A stretch of 42,863 nucleotides of DNA from Anaerolineae bacterium (GTDB lineage Bacteria > Chloroflexota > Anaerolineae > Promineifilales > Promineifilaceae), in the NCBI GenBank assembly GCA_023384415.1, contig JAHDWJ010000040.1, forward strand, positions 1-42,863, written 5' to 3'. A program made the translations under genes and the position numbers. This document shows, piece by piece, positions 9,040-17,988 of this stretch. The number at the start of each line of letters is the position of its first letter. Within the stretch, counting starts at the first letter, position 1. Below the pieces are notes generated by a model that worked only from the letters and a program-made list of their open reading frames with translations, was not told where the DNA came from and did no database searches.

Positions 9040-9353
9040 ACGATAGTGAATATAAGCCGCGCTGTACCAGATCGTAGGTGGATGTTCCCCAACCCAAACC
9101 AACAATTGGTGTAGATTTATTACCTCTGGGCAATTCAGGCGTAATGTCTGTACTGTGGGCGGTCAGGGTGAGGTGGCCCCAGTCATTTTTATTAATCCTT
9201 TTCACCCACAAGGAGCGATGAACACAGATTTGTTTTGTTTGTGAAAATCTGGATCATCTGTGGATCACTTCTTGTTCTGTACCAGAAGTTGACTCGTAAG
9301 GTATTAACATGCCTGCGGCCGCCTGGCATGGCGACCCAATTCTTGGAGATAGT
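9040..9353. other. Intergenic region, no gene recognised
   Basis: No convincing reading frame. Positions about 9216-9270 carry a weak inverted repeat built on CACAGAT and ATCTGTG, a common mobile intergenic motif. One GCGGCCGC palindrome lies at 9315-9322. A GGAG site at 9345-9348 serves the copper chaperone gene. Confidence 0.4.
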
Positions 9354-9809
9354 ATGATGAAAAAATGGTCTTTGTTGATTACCGTTGGCTTGTGTTTGTT
9401 CCTGTTGGTGGCTTGCAGCGGCCAGGCCACGAATGGTATTCAGGTGGAAAATGCCTGGGGGCGTGTCTCGCCCATGATGGCCGAAAATGGGGCGTTTTAC
9501 ATGAATCTGAAGAATAATTCATCCGCTGATGATGCTCTATTACGGGTTGAGGTAGAAGCGTGCGGCACGGTGGAGCTGCATGAGACTTATATGCTAGATG
9601 GGGGGATGATGGGGATGCGACCGGTGGAGGGGGGCAAGGTAGTCGTTCCCGCTGGCCAGACAGTCGAGTTAAAAGTGGGTGGGCTGCATGTGATGTGTCT
9701 GGGAATTGACCCCGGTTTTGTCGTAGGACAGAAAATACCAGTAACTTTGGTATTTGAAAAGGGGGGAGAGATGGTTGTAGACGTGGAGATTCGAACGGAA
9801 GCTCCATAA
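9354..9809 (+). CDS. PCu(A)C-family periplasmic copper chaperone lipoprotein
   Basis: A 151-residue lipoprotein. The start at 9354 follows GGAG by five bases; an in-frame upstream ATG at 9309 would put extra residues ahead of the signal peptide. The signal MMKKWSLLITVGLCLFLLVA ends at a lipobox with Cys21. The rest is a PCu(A)C domain with its copper-binding methionine/histidine set: HETYMLDGGMMGMRPV, then GGLHVMCLG. Proteins of this family hand Cu(I) to the CuA site of cytochrome c oxidase on the outer face of the membrane. No SCO or oxidase gene is next to it here. Function is well supported by the motif order. Confidence 0.9.
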   Translation: MMKKWSLLITVGLCLFLLVACSGQATNGIQVENAWGRVSPMMAENGAFYMNLKNNSSADDALLRVEVEACGTVELHETYMLDGGMMGMRPVEGGKVVVPAGQTVELKVGGLHVMCLGIDPGFVVGQKIPVTLVFEKGGEMVVDVEIRTEAP

Positions 9810-9862
9810 CCGGTTAATAATTGCCTTCGCCAGTAGTTCTATTATGTGCTAAAATAGAACAC

Positions 9863-10555
9863 ATGTTTTATGAAGCCAAGCCAACATGGGTTGAAGAGGA
9901 GTGGCCTGAAGAGGGGCTAAATGATTTTGAGGATCATGGCTGGGACCAGCCTGTGCTGCCGGCTCCAGCCACACCAGGTTATACCCCGCGGCCGCAGCCT
10001 GATGTGATCACTTTGGGCGCGGTCTTGTTGGTTGTGTTGATGCTGGTAGGCTTCTGGCGGGATCGCGGCCGCGCCCAGCCCGCGGCCGCCCTCTCCATCC
10101 GCCCAACCCCATCCCCGGCCATTACGCCTACGCCGCTCCCTCTCCTGGATATCTACGCCGTCGCTGCCCCTTATGATGACTATTGGATCACCCAAGGGCC
10201 ACATGGAACTTCTTATGGCCATTATGCGGTTGATCTGGCGGCCGGGCAAGGTACAACGATCAAATCCCCTATCAATGGGGTAGTGATGAACCATTACACT
10301 GATATTTATGGCAATACGACGCTGATTATTGAAAATGATCTGTATGTGGTGACGATGTTACACGGGGAATACACGGCTCCAGTGGGGGAGATTGTTTACC
10401 TGGGGCAGCCAGTAGGGGTAGAGAGCAATATTGGTTACACGACAGATATGCGGGGGGTTTCTTGTCGCGGCCGCAGCTGTGGCTACCACACCCACCTCAA
10501 CATTTACGACAAACGGCAGCAGCAAAACGTCAACCCACTCGATCTCATCAAATAG
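9863..10555 (+). CDS. Membrane-anchored M23 (LytM-type) peptidase
   Basis: Counted from the ATG at 9863 (a TTG at 9821 is possible but adds nothing conserved), the protein has 230 residues: an acidic cytoplasmic N-terminus, one membrane helix at about 47-64, a P/T-rich spacer, and an M23 domain from about 100. The zinc ligands GHYAVD (H120, D124) and HTH (H209, H211) are present. M23 enzymes cut peptidoglycan peptide cross-links or act as regulators of such enzymes. A -10-like TAAAAT at 9850-9855 lies seven bases before the ATG, so a leaderless message is possible. Four GCGGCCGC sites fall in this short gene, one of them coding RGRSCG near the active site. Confidence 0.85.
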   Translation: MFYEAKPTWVEEEWPEEGLNDFEDHGWDQPVLPAPATPGYTPRPQPDVITLGAVLLVVLMLVGFWRDRGRAQPAAALSIRPTPSPAITPTPLPLLDIYAVAAPYDDYWITQGPHGTSYGHYAVDLAAGQGTTIKSPINGVVMNHYTDIYGNTTLIIENDLYVVTMLHGEYTAPVGEIVYLGQPVGVESNIGYTTDMRGVSCRGRSCGYHTHLNIYDKRQQQNVNPLDLIK

Positions 10556-10735
10556 GGACCTGCAAGCACCATATTGGCTGTAGTAACGTTCTGCTAACTT
10601 TTACAGGAGATTCACATGTATCCTTAGCGGCCTGGGCCTCCCTGTTCCCGAACTAGATGGCTGCGGGTACATGGATGCCCATCCAGATCATTTTGCGATG
10701 AAGCTGAGTTCAGGGTGATTTCTGAGTGCATCCAT

Positions 10736-11929
10736 TCATCCCTTATACCTTATTTGCACCTCCGCGGCCGCCACATACCGCATCGCTGTCTGAGCGCTAG
10801 TCCAACCAAACCAGGCCATAAGCTCATCCACCCCATACCCTAGCCGGGCCATTTTCGTGGCGCAGTAATGACGGCAATCATGGGCAGATAACTTAGGCAC
10901 ACCTAATTTTTTCCCTAAATAAGCCACCCGTTCGCTTAAGCGAATTCGTGAAAGCGTTTCGCCCAGCAGCTGCCCCCCTTCGCCGTTTTTTAGCAGTCGG
11001 GTAGTAGCTAAAATCAACCCCCCAGCAGGGCGTAGGGTAGGGGGGTAAAGAGATTCTATATAATAAGAAGAGAGTTCCCACATTTGCGGCGTCATTTTAT
11101 GTGTGGTCCATTCCTGAGCGGTGCCTTTGACTTTGGGACGAAAAAAGCGCATTTGACCCGCCGCCAAATCTATATTACTCACGGTGAGAAGCGCTGCTTC
11201 GCTAGCTCGCAATCCATGATCTAGCAGCAGACACATTAACAGCGCGTCCCGCCACGCCTGAGGAGCATTGTTTTGCACCTGTTTTAGCTGCCCAGCCAGG
11301 TCATCGTTTAAAAGGGTGGCCTGGGCCTTTTTGGTAGACCCCCGGCTGACAACAACCCGATGTGTTTTACCTTCGGGCTTGTAATCATAAATGGCCGACT
11401 CTTTCCGGGTCTGCGACCGGCGGGCATCCACATTCAATCCTCCCTGACGTGAAAACCCTTTAATTGTCTGAATGAGCAATCCTTCTTGTCGGTCTATGGC
11501 TCCCGCCTTAACGGCCATCTGGGCGTAGGTCCGCACGGTGGACAGCCGGGCGTTGATCGAGGCAATGGCGTACCCTTCCTGCAGCAGCCATTGACTGAAT
11601 CCTTCGACAATGCCCCAGGTGACTCCTTGCCAGGCCAATGGCTCATATTGAAAATTGGCCCCATTGACCAGAGGGATGCCGACATCTATCAGATATTCGG
11701 CAAACAACTCCAGGTCACGTGCATGTCGCTTAATGGTGTTAGCTGACTTTTCTTGCCCATAGCGCTGAAAGATAGTGGCCCCGGCGGCCTGGTTGGCCGC
11801 CTGACCAGCAATGGCTAATGGTGTGATTCCGGGGGACTGAAGGTTGTAATCATGATCTATTATCATCAACCCCTCACGGGATTTGTTTGGTGCGTTCGTT
11901 TCGTCGTCAAAAACAGGGGTGTTTTCCAT
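10736..11929 (-). CDS. Tyrosine recombinase / phage-type integrase
   Basis: A 397-residue site-specific recombinase. An N-terminal SAM-like DNA-binding domain (about 55-160) is followed by the catalytic domain with R241 (HGLRASEAALL), K266, H350-x-x-R353 (SAHDCRHY), W376 in the place of the second histidine (FGWTSAQTAMRY) and nucleophile Y385. All essential residues are present, so it is probably active. Except for one GCGGCCGC at its 3' end, the gene is free of the palindrome common in neighbouring genes, which fits recent arrival. No other phage or plasmid gene and no clear att site is visible. The upstream region holds several inverted repeats. Confidence 0.88.
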   Translation of the reverse strand: MENTPVFDDETNAPNKSREGLMIIDHDYNLQSPGITPLAIAGQAANQAAGATIFQRYGQEKSANTIKRHARDLELFAEYLIDVGIPLVNGANFQYEPLAWQGVTWGIVEGFSQWLLQEGYAIASINARLSTVRTYAQMAVKAGAIDRQEGLLIQTIKGFSRQGGLNVDARRSQTRKESAIYDYKPEGKTHRVVVSRGSTKKAQATLLNDDLAGQLKQVQNNAPQAWRDALLMCLLLDHGLRASEAALLTVSNIDLAAGQMRFFRPKVKGTAQEWTTHKMTPQMWELSSYYIESLYPPTLRPAGGLILATTRLLKNGEGGQLLGETLSRIRLSERVAYLGKKLGVPKLSAHDCRHYCATKMARLGYGVDELMAWFGWTSAQTAMRYVAAAEVQIRYKG

Positions 11930-11930
11930 G

Positions 11931-12102
11931 GGGGTAATAATACCCCAAGTTTATGTTTTTGTACATACGGATAAAGTATGTACGGCTATTTTGATTCGTA
12001 CAAACTATTTCCCGGCTTTGGTCTAAAGTCGCCCTGCGCCCTCTGCCTGATTGCGTGGCTGAATGAAGAGGTATGTGGTAAGCTGACTTACATTGTATGT
12101 AA
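11931..12102. promoter_or_regulatory. Inverted repeats between recombinase and SRAP genes
   Basis: Three small inverted repeats lie in the divergent spacer: GGGGTA/TACCCC (11931-11946) just upstream of the recombinase start, GTACATAC/GTATGTAC (11961-11983, 7-bp gap) and TTACAT/ATGTAA (12088-12102). Two share the GTATGTA word, and a further GTATGTG lies near 12071. They could be operators for an autoregulated recombinase or recombinase arm-binding sites. Confidence 0.45.
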
Positions 12103-12150
12103 TTACCATGGACCCAAGACAATCCTGACGACGCCAAAGTAATTCTGAGG

Positions 12151-12156
12151 TATAAT
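12151..12156 (+). promoter_or_regulatory. TATAAT -10 box of the SRAP gene, leaderless
   Basis: A perfect TATAAT ends seven bases before the ATG at 12164 and there is no ribosome binding site, so the message is probably leaderless. No good -35 box is visible at 16-18 bp. Confidence 0.5.
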
Positions 12157-12163
12157 TCAATCT

Positions 12164-12838
12164 ATGTGCGGCCGCTTTGCTCTGACAGCTTCCCCCGAAC
12201 AAATTGCCCTGGCCTTCTCCCTGGCGGAGATGCCAACCCTGGCCCCCCGGTACAATATCGCCCCCAGCCAGCCGGTGGCCGCCGTACGCCTGAATCGAGA
12301 CATCGGCCAACGTGAGCTAACCCATTTCCATTGGGGGTTGATCCCCAGTTGGGCCAAAGACCCGGCCATTGGCTATAAAATGATCAACGCCCGTTCGGAA
12401 ACGGCGGCCGAAAAGCCATCGTTCCGTAATGCCTTGAAATATCGCCGCTGCCTGGTGCCGGTGAGCGGCTTTTATGAATGGCAAAAGGTAGGCAAAGGGA
12501 AGCAGCCCCATTATATTCACCTGGCGGAGCAGCCGGTGCTGGCGATTGCCGGATTGTGGGAGCATTGGCAGTCGGCGGATGGTTCGGAGATTGAGTCGTG
12601 TACTCTACTGACGACGACCCCCAATGAGCTGATGCGGCCGCTGCATGACCGAATGCCCGTTATTCTCCACCCCGATGATTATACCCTCTGGTTAAACCCC
12701 CAACAGACAGACGCGGCCGCGCTCCAACCCCTCTTCCGCCCCTTTCCCGCTGAATTAATGACTGCCTACCCCGTTAGCACCCTGGTCAACAGCCCCATGA
12801 ATGATCGGCCAGAGTGTGTGATGCGGGTAGGAGATTGA
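12164..12838 (+). CDS. SRAP domain (HMCES/YedK) abasic-site protein
   Basis: A 224-residue SRAP protein. Catalytic Cys2 follows the initiator Met in MCGRFAL, and the other conserved parts are present: PRYNIAPSQPV, MINARSET, GFYEWQKVGKGKQPHYI, and PLHDRMPVIL. The family forms a covalent link with abasic sites in single-stranded DNA and shields them during repair. The length is normal. Codons 2-4 (Cys-Gly-Arg) coincide with a GCGGCCGC palindrome at 12168-12175. It is divergent from a recombinase, and its last codons run into the heptamer array that starts the next gene. Confidence 0.92.
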   Translation: MCGRFALTASPEQIALAFSLAEMPTLAPRYNIAPSQPVAAVRLNRDIGQRELTHFHWGLIPSWAKDPAIGYKMINARSETAAEKPSFRNALKYRRCLVPVSGFYEWQKVGKGKQPHYIHLAEQPVLAIAGLWEHWQSADGSEIESCTLLTTTPNELMRPLHDRMPVILHPDDYTLWLNPQQTDAAALQPLFRPFPAELMTAYPVSTLVNSPMNDRPECVMRVGD

Positions 12839-12860
12839 GAGAGTGAGAGATTGGAGAGTG
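12833..12860. repeat. Heptamer repeat array at a gene junction
   Basis: GATTGAG, AGAGTGA, GAGATTG, GAGAGTG in exact 7-bp register; the reverse complement reads CACTCTC, CAATCTC, matching arrays at 6.5, 14.8 and 39.7 kb. It covers the stop of the SRAP gene and the TTG start of the next gene. Confidence 0.7.
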
Positions 12861-14557
12861 GCGCCTATCCCCTTTTGCTTGGTGGCCGTGAAGCGTTGGC
12901 TCGCGGTGATTGGCAAGAGGCGCGAACCTGTTTTACCGCCGCTCTAAAAGAGCAGGAAACCGCGGCCGCCTTTGATGGCCTGGGAATGGCTGCCTGGTGG
13001 CTAAATGACGCGGCCGCCACTTTCGATGCCCGCCACCGTGCTTATCAGCTTTATAACATTACCGGAGATGTTCGCAGCGCGGCCCGGATAGCCGCTTTTT
13101 TAGCCCTGGATTATTTCTACTTTCGGGGTGAATATGCTGTCGCCAATGGGTGGGTGGAACGCGGCCGCCGCCTGGTTGAAGGCATTCCCCCAGGGCCGGA
13201 ACTGGGCTGGCTGGACCTGGCCCAGGTGTATATTATTCTCTGGGCCGACCTCGATTATGTGGTCGGACAGCAGTTGTGCGCCCAGGTCATCACCCTGGCG
13301 AAAGCATTGGGCGATGTTGATCTGGAGATGGCCGCCCTGGCTGCGGAAGGGTTAGCCTTCGTCAACCAGGGGCAGATCGGCGAAGGGATGCGCCGCCTGG
13401 ATCAATCTACCCTGGCCGCCACCTCTGGCGATGTCAAAGAGATTGATGCCGCCTGTACCGCCTGCTGCTGTCTCATCTTCGCCTGTGAATGGACCCGTGA
13501 TTACGAACGGGCGGCCCAATGGATTGCCCGGCTGCGTGATCTGGCAACCCGTTGGTCTCATCCAACCCTGCTCGCTTTTTGTCAGGTTCATTATGCCAGC
13601 TTACTGATCTGGCGGGGAGATTGGGCCGAAGCTGAGGCGGAACTGCTGGCCGCCATCGGCAATTTAGAAACAACCCAGCAGCCCGCCAGGGTCGCCGAGG
13701 GGCTGGTGCGGCTGGCTGAGTTACGCTGCCGCCAGGGGCAATTTGCCGCAGCCGACGCCCTGCTGACCAAAGTAGAATCGCCTGCGTTTCAATCATTAGC
13801 CGCCGGTTACTGCCTGTATGGGCGAGCTACTCTGGCTCTGGAACAAACCAGGTTAGAAACAGCCGTCAATTTAGCCGGGCGGTTCTTGCGTACCCTGCCC
13901 GCCGAAAACCGGCTGGAGCGGGTTATCGGGTGGGAGCTGCTCATCCAGGCTGAGGCCCAACTTGGTCATGTCACCCAGGCGCAAATGGCCCTGGCTGAGT
14001 TAAAAGCGGCCGTAGCCCATGTCACCACCAACCCGATGCAGGCAGCGGTCCGGTATGCTGAGGGGATCACCGCGGCCGCGGCCGCAGATTACTCCCTGGC
14101 CCGTCGCTGCTTAGAAGATGCCCTGGAATTGTGGCATAGGGCAGGTGTTCCTTTTGAATGCGGCCGCAGCCGGCTGCAATTGGCCTACACCCTCTTATCT
14201 CTGGGCCAGGAGCAGGCCGCCCGGCAGCAGGCGGCTAAAGCATTGGCCCTGTTTACCCAACTTGGCGCCGAGGCTTATCAGGCTCGTGCCGCCGCCTTCC
14301 TGCATCAGCCAGACCCCCCCACCCCCACCATCCCCCCACCCGACACCCCACCTCTAACTCCCCGCGAGTTAGAGATATTGTCTCTGCTGGCGGCCGGCCT
14401 GAGCAACCAGGTGATCTCCCACAACCTGGTATTAAGTGTGCGAACGGTTGAACGGCACATCTCCAACATTTACAGCAAATTAGACCTGACCGGCCCCGCC
14501 GCCCGGGCGGCCGCGACTGCTTACGCCCTCCAGCACCATCTCGTGAAACGTGATTAA
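12851..14557 (+). CDS. LuxR-type transcriptional regulator with TPR-like repeats
   Basis: About 568 residues from a TTG start placed 12 bases after the previous stop; the start is uncertain because it lies in a repeat array. Residues about 10-470 are alanine- and leucine-rich helical repeats of TPR type, as in MalT/LuxR-family signal proteins, but no ATPase P-loop is visible. A proline-rich hinge (PDPPTPTIPPPDTPP) precedes a C-terminal LuxR helix-turn-helix (about 500-560): LTPRELEILSLLAAGLSNQ, then RTVERHISNIYSKLDL. It likely binds DNA as part of a ligand- or partner-sensing regulator. Target genes are unknown. Seven GCGGCCGC sites lie in this gene. Confidence 0.8.
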   Translation: MESGAYPLLLGGREALARGDWQEARTCFTAALKEQETAAAFDGLGMAAWWLNDAAATFDARHRAYQLYNITGDVRSAARIAAFLALDYFYFRGEYAVANGWVERGRRLVEGIPPGPELGWLDLAQVYIILWADLDYVVGQQLCAQVITLAKALGDVDLEMAALAAEGLAFVNQGQIGEGMRRLDQSTLAATSGDVKEIDAACTACCCLIFACEWTRDYERAAQWIARLRDLATRWSHPTLLAFCQVHYASLLIWRGDWAEAEAELLAAIGNLETTQQPARVAEGLVRLAELRCRQGQFAAADALLTKVESPAFQSLAAGYCLYGRATLALEQTRLETAVNLAGRFLRTLPAENRLERVIGWELLIQAEAQLGHVTQAQMALAELKAAVAHVTTNPMQAAVRYAEGITAAAAADYSLARRCLEDALELWHRAGVPFECGRSRLQLAYTLLSLGQEQAARQQAAKALALFTQLGAEAYQARAAAFLHQPDPPTPTIPPPDTPPLTPRELEILSLLAAGLSNQVISHNLVLSVRTVERHISNIYSKLDLTGPAARAAATAYALQHHLVKRD

Positions 14558-14852
14558 AAGTTTCTCACGCCTCACCAAACCTACGTGTCCAAATACGTGT
14601 GGGCACCCATGACAACGCCCCCCCCATTCCTCTATCCTTTCCCTAACCGGCTGACTCGTCGGACGTAAACAGGCCATCTGAAACGCCCGGCGGGCCGCCG
14701 GCCCATGACTATTTCAGCGAAACTAGATAGCAACAGCGGGCATAAACTGACATTTCCAGAAAGAGTGGAGACCGAGATTACCCAGTCTCCAATCTCCACT
14801 CTCCAATTGGAATGCCACTTTATGACCACATTGGGTATTTACAAGGGGAACA
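14558..14852. repeat. Spacer with heptamer array and inverted repeat
   Basis: No gene seen. At 14783-14810 the words CAGTCTC, CAATCTC, CACTCTC, CAATTGG follow in 7-bp register. AGAGTGGAGA at 14762-14771 pairs with TCTCCACTCT at 14793-14802, so the array can fold into a hairpin. Confidence 0.6.
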
Positions 14853-15923
14853 ATGATGATAGAGCAACCGTTTGACCAGGAAAAAGCAGAAGCCTTTGCC
14901 GGCCGCATGGTCGAAATGTTAAACCATGCAGCCCTTATCCTAATGACCAGTGTAGGGCATCAGGTTGGCCTGTTTGATACATTGGCCAACCAGCCACCTG
15001 GCAGCAGCCAACAGATAGCTAAGGCGGCCGGACTGCAAGAGCGGTATGTGCGGGAATGGCTGGGGGCCATGACGACCGGGCAGATTGTCGCCTGTGATCC
15101 TGACAAGGGAACTTATTGGCTGCCCCCCGAACATGCCCGCTGGTTGACCCGTGCGGTCGGGGTTGATAACCTGGCCTTGCAAGCCCCCTATATCCCCATG
15201 CTGGCTCAGGTAGAAGCCCCCATCATCGAATGTTTTCGCAACGGTGGGGGAGTGCCTTATTCAGCCTACCCACGCCTGCAAGAGCTGCTGCGGGCAGAAA
15301 CTGGGGCCGTCCACGATGCGGTGTTGGTAGATACGGTACTGCCGCTCGTTTCCGGTCTGGTAGAGCGGCTTCAGGCGGGTATAGAAGTAGCCGATGTTGG
15401 TTGTGGGAGCGGCCATGCTCTTAACCTGATGGCCCAGGCTTTCCCGCACAGTCAGTTTGTAGGCTACGACCTCTCCGAGGCTGGCCTGGCTATGGGCCGC
15501 CGCGAAGCCCAAGAGATGGGGCTGAGCAATGTCCATTTTGAACGGTGTAACGCCAGCGATCTGCATGTTTCTCGCCGGTTTGGGCTAATAACCGCCTTTG
15601 ACGCTATCCATGATCAGGTGTGGCCGGCCCGGGTTCTACACAATATCCGCACAGCCTTACAGCCAGATGGCGTTTTTCTAATGGTAGATTTTGGCGCATC
15701 CAGTCATATCCATGAAAATATGGATTTCCCCTTGGGGCCGTTCCTCTACACCATTTCCTGTATGCACTGTATGACTGTTTCTCTCTCAGAAAATGGCTCT
15801 GGTCTGGGGGCTATGTGGGGGGAACAAAAGGCGCGGCAAATGTTGGCCGAAGCCGGTTTTACTCAAGTTGAGGTCAAAAAAGTAGAGGGTGACCTCTTGA
15901 ACAACTATTACATTGCCCGCTGA
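14853..15923 (+). CDS. SAM-dependent methyltransferase with winged-helix N-terminus (Rv2258c-like)
   Basis: A 356-residue protein with an N-terminal winged-helix region (about 20-110; HAALILMTSVGHQVGLFDTL, then AGLQERYVREWLGAMTTG), as in Rv2258c-type and O-methyltransferase-like enzymes, and a class I methyltransferase domain with DVGCGSGHALNLMAQ and VGYDLSEAGLAM. AGGGGAA precedes the ATG pair at 14853/14856. It carries no GCGGCCGC site over more than 1 kb, unlike most genes around it. A flavoprotein monooxygenase follows in the same direction after 140 bp, but no biosynthetic cluster is evident. The substrate is unknown. Confidence 0.82.
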   Translation: MMIEQPFDQEKAEAFAGRMVEMLNHAALILMTSVGHQVGLFDTLANQPPGSSQQIAKAAGLQERYVREWLGAMTTGQIVACDPDKGTYWLPPEHARWLTRAVGVDNLALQAPYIPMLAQVEAPIIECFRNGGGVPYSAYPRLQELLRAETGAVHDAVLVDTVLPLVSGLVERLQAGIEVADVGCGSGHALNLMAQAFPHSQFVGYDLSEAGLAMGRREAQEMGLSNVHFERCNASDLHVSRRFGLITAFDAIHDQVWPARVLHNIRTALQPDGVFLMVDFGASSHIHENMDFPLGPFLYTISCMHCMTVSLSENGSGLGAMWGEQKARQMLAEAGFTQVEVKKVEGDLLNNYYIAR

Positions 15924-16008
15924 ACGGTTCCCCAGAAGCAGTGAAAATTCATCCACAGATTATCGTCGCTTAACAGGGGGGCACACCGCCACGATTAAAA
16001 ATCTGGAG

Positions 16009-16027
16009 CGCGATTTGCAAAATCGCG
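16009..16027. repeat. Small palindromic repeat (CGCGATTT hairpin)
   Basis: CGCGATTT and AAATCGCG, eight-base arms around a three-base loop. A near-identical element lies at 29825-29843, so this is a dispersed intergenic repeat. Confidence 0.7.
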
Positions 16028-16063
16028 TATCGAACTGAAAATTCGATTTACAAGGGAGATGAA

Positions 16064-17320
16064 ATGACTGAACATATCCATACGATTATTATTGGCGCCG
16101 GGCAGGCCGGTTTGTCTACCAGCTATTTCTTGCAGCAGCAGGGGGTACCCCATCTGGTGCTGGAGAAAGAGGCGATTGGGGCCAGTTGGCGGCAGCGATG
16201 GGATTCTTTCACCCTGGTGACGCCTAATGAGATGTGTAACCTGCCCAATTTTCCTTATCGCGGCCGCGACCCGGTTGGGTTCCTGGGGCGTGATGAGGTA
16301 ATCCATTACCTGGAGCAGTTTGCCGCTACCTTCTCTCCTCCAGTGCGGACAGGCGTTTGTGTTACGGCTGTTACCCAGAATGGGTTAGATGGGGGGTTCA
16401 AGGTGAAGACCGACCAGGGCAGTTACCATTGTAACAACGTCGTCGTAGCTACCAGCATATTCCAAACCCCCCGTCTGCTCGCCTGCGCTGCTGAATTACC
16501 CCCAGAAATCACCCAGCTTCATTCCAGCCAATACCGCAGCCCGGCCCAACTACCGCAAGGGGCGGTTCTGGTCGTAGGGTCGGGCCAATCAGGGGCACAG
16601 ATTATGGATGAGCTGTTCATGGCCGGCCGCCAGGTATATCTATCCGTCAGCCGGGCCGGGGGGGTGTTGCGCCGCTACCGGGGCAAAGATACCTTCACCT
16701 GGCTGCGGGAGTTGGGCATTTTTGAGATGTCAGTACATCAGTTAGAGTCGCCTGCTGAACGGTTTGAGGCTCATAACCATGTCAGCGGCCGCGACGGGGG
16801 TAAAACGCTCAATTTGCGCCGTTATGGCCGTGAGGGGGTGACACTCCTAGGCAAAGTGGCCGATATTCGTGGCGGCCGCATCTTTTTCGCCGATGACCTG
16901 GGGGACAATTTGCGCCTGGCAGACAAAATATCCCAACAGTTGTGTCAGATGCTTGACAAGCAAATGGTGGCCCAACAGGTTGAGGCCCCACCCCCTACCC
17001 CGGAAGAGCTAATGGCCGAAAGCTGGGAGCCAACTGAGATACACCGGGAACTCTCCCTGGCCGAAGCAGGCATAACCTCGGTCATTTGGGCTACTGGTTA
17101 TCGGTTCGACTTTAGCTGGATTGAAGGGGTAGCGGTGGATGAATTTGGTTATCCCAGGCAGCAGCAAGGGGTCAGTCCATTGCCGGGCCTTTACTTTGTG
17201 GGGCTGCATTGGCTCAACAAGTTCAAATCCGGCTTGCTGTATGGGGTAGCCGAAGACGCGGCCCATGTGGCTGCCCACCTGGCCAGCCGGCCAAACTCAG
17301 AAGAACCATCCGCAGCTTAA
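16064..17320 (+). CDS. Flavin-containing monooxygenase (CzcO-like)
   Basis: A 418-residue two-dinucleotide-domain flavoprotein. The FAD motif IIIGAGQAGLSTSYFL is at the N-terminus, the second GxGxxG, VVGSGQSGAQI, at about residue 168-180, and the late motif SVIWATGYRFDFSW is the ATG-containing signature of group B flavin monooxygenases. Length and order match CzcO/FMO-like enzymes that add oxygen to organic substrates with NAD(P)H. A GGGAG site precedes the ATG at 16064. It ends eight bases before the convergent DUF4287 gene. The true substrate is unknown. Confidence 0.85.
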   Translation: MTEHIHTIIIGAGQAGLSTSYFLQQQGVPHLVLEKEAIGASWRQRWDSFTLVTPNEMCNLPNFPYRGRDPVGFLGRDEVIHYLEQFAATFSPPVRTGVCVTAVTQNGLDGGFKVKTDQGSYHCNNVVVATSIFQTPRLLACAAELPPEITQLHSSQYRSPAQLPQGAVLVVGSGQSGAQIMDELFMAGRQVYLSVSRAGGVLRRYRGKDTFTWLRELGIFEMSVHQLESPAERFEAHNHVSGRDGGKTLNLRRYGREGVTLLGKVADIRGGRIFFADDLGDNLRLADKISQQLCQMLDKQMVAQQVEAPPPTPEELMAESWEPTEIHRELSLAEAGITSVIWATGYRFDFSWIEGVAVDEFGYPRQQQGVSPLPGLYFVGLHWLNKFKSGLLYGVAEDAAHVAAHLASRPNSEEPSAA

Positions 17321-17328
17321 CAGTGAGC

Positions 17329-17904
17329 CTAGGCCGAACCATCGTAGGCCGCTTTGATCCAGCCAAGCAGCTCACCATCTACCTGGTCAGCCTCGGTGAC
17401 ATTAACCTTGAACTGGCACATGCTCCCTTTTGGCATGGCTATCAGCCGTTCAGTTGCGGCCGCTTCCTTTAGATTTAGCCCCACTTCAACCCGCGTTTGG
17501 GTGGCCGGGGTGATCATGGCAAATTGTCGCTTCCGGCGCAGACTCACGTATCCCTTTTTGGGGGCAATTTCCAGCGGGCCAAACTGGTTGATAGCGGCCA
17601 TGAGTTTATCGTGGATGGGACGCAGCGGGGCTTTCCCCCCGGTGTACATCTCCTCTACTAACTGCTCCAGGGCCGGTTCTGCGGTTTCGCCAGCGGCCGC
17701 GGAGCCAGCTTTGGTGGCTACGTGGGCCAGGGTATTGGCGTCACCATACCCCAACCCCAAATCACGCTGGAGCATTTGCCGAATTTCACTATGTTTGCTC
17801 AACCCACTGGTCTGAATCAGCCTGATTAACGCCTCCAGGGGTTGACCGGTTTTGGTCTGAATGTTATGTAGTTGGGTTTCCAGGGCTTTGTCCACGCTGC
17901 TCAT
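17329..17904 (-). CDS. DUF4287/DUF5655 domain protein
   Basis: About 191 residues from the second in-frame ATG (17904), which is six bases after AAGGAG; the first ATG at 17910 touches that site directly. Residues about 4-62 match DUF4287 (ALETQLHNIQTKTGQPLEAL, then RDLGLGYGDANTLAHV), and the C-terminal part (IHDKLMAAINQFGPLEIAPK, VSLRRKRQFAMI) matches DUF5655, a domain pair seen in small proteins of unknown function. The alanine-rich hinge at about residue 70 is coded by a GCGGCCGC site. Its role is unknown. Confidence 0.75.
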   Translation of the reverse strand: MSSVDKALETQLHNIQTKTGQPLEALIRLIQTSGLSKHSEIRQMLQRDLGLGYGDANTLAHVATKAGSAAAGETAEPALEQLVEEMYTGGKAPLRPIHDKLMAAINQFGPLEIAPKKGYVSLRRKRQFAMITPATQTRVEVGLNLKEAAATERLIAMPKGSMCQFKVNVTEADQVDGELLGWIKAAYDGSA

Positions 17905-17918
17905 ATTCATCTCCTTAA

Positions 17919-17960
17919 AGAGTAGGATTGAGGGTTGAGGAGTGAGAAGTGGGTGGGTGA
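17919..17960. repeat. Heptamer repeat array upstream of the DUF4287 gene
   Basis: GATTGAG, GGTTGAG, GAGTGAG, AAGTGGG, TGGGTGA in 7-bp register at 17926-17960, in the short spacer behind the RecQ gene. Confidence 0.65.
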
Positions 17961-17988
17961 CTACGAGTTCCCACAGATTCCCCGTTGT

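Noticed and set aside
10736..14557. Prophage or integrative element
   Set aside because: Only a recombinase is present; no structural, replication or transfer genes and no matching att repeats were seen.
14853..17320. Natural-product cluster from the methyltransferase and monooxygenase
   Set aside because: No scaffold-forming enzyme nearby; two tailoring-type genes are not enough.
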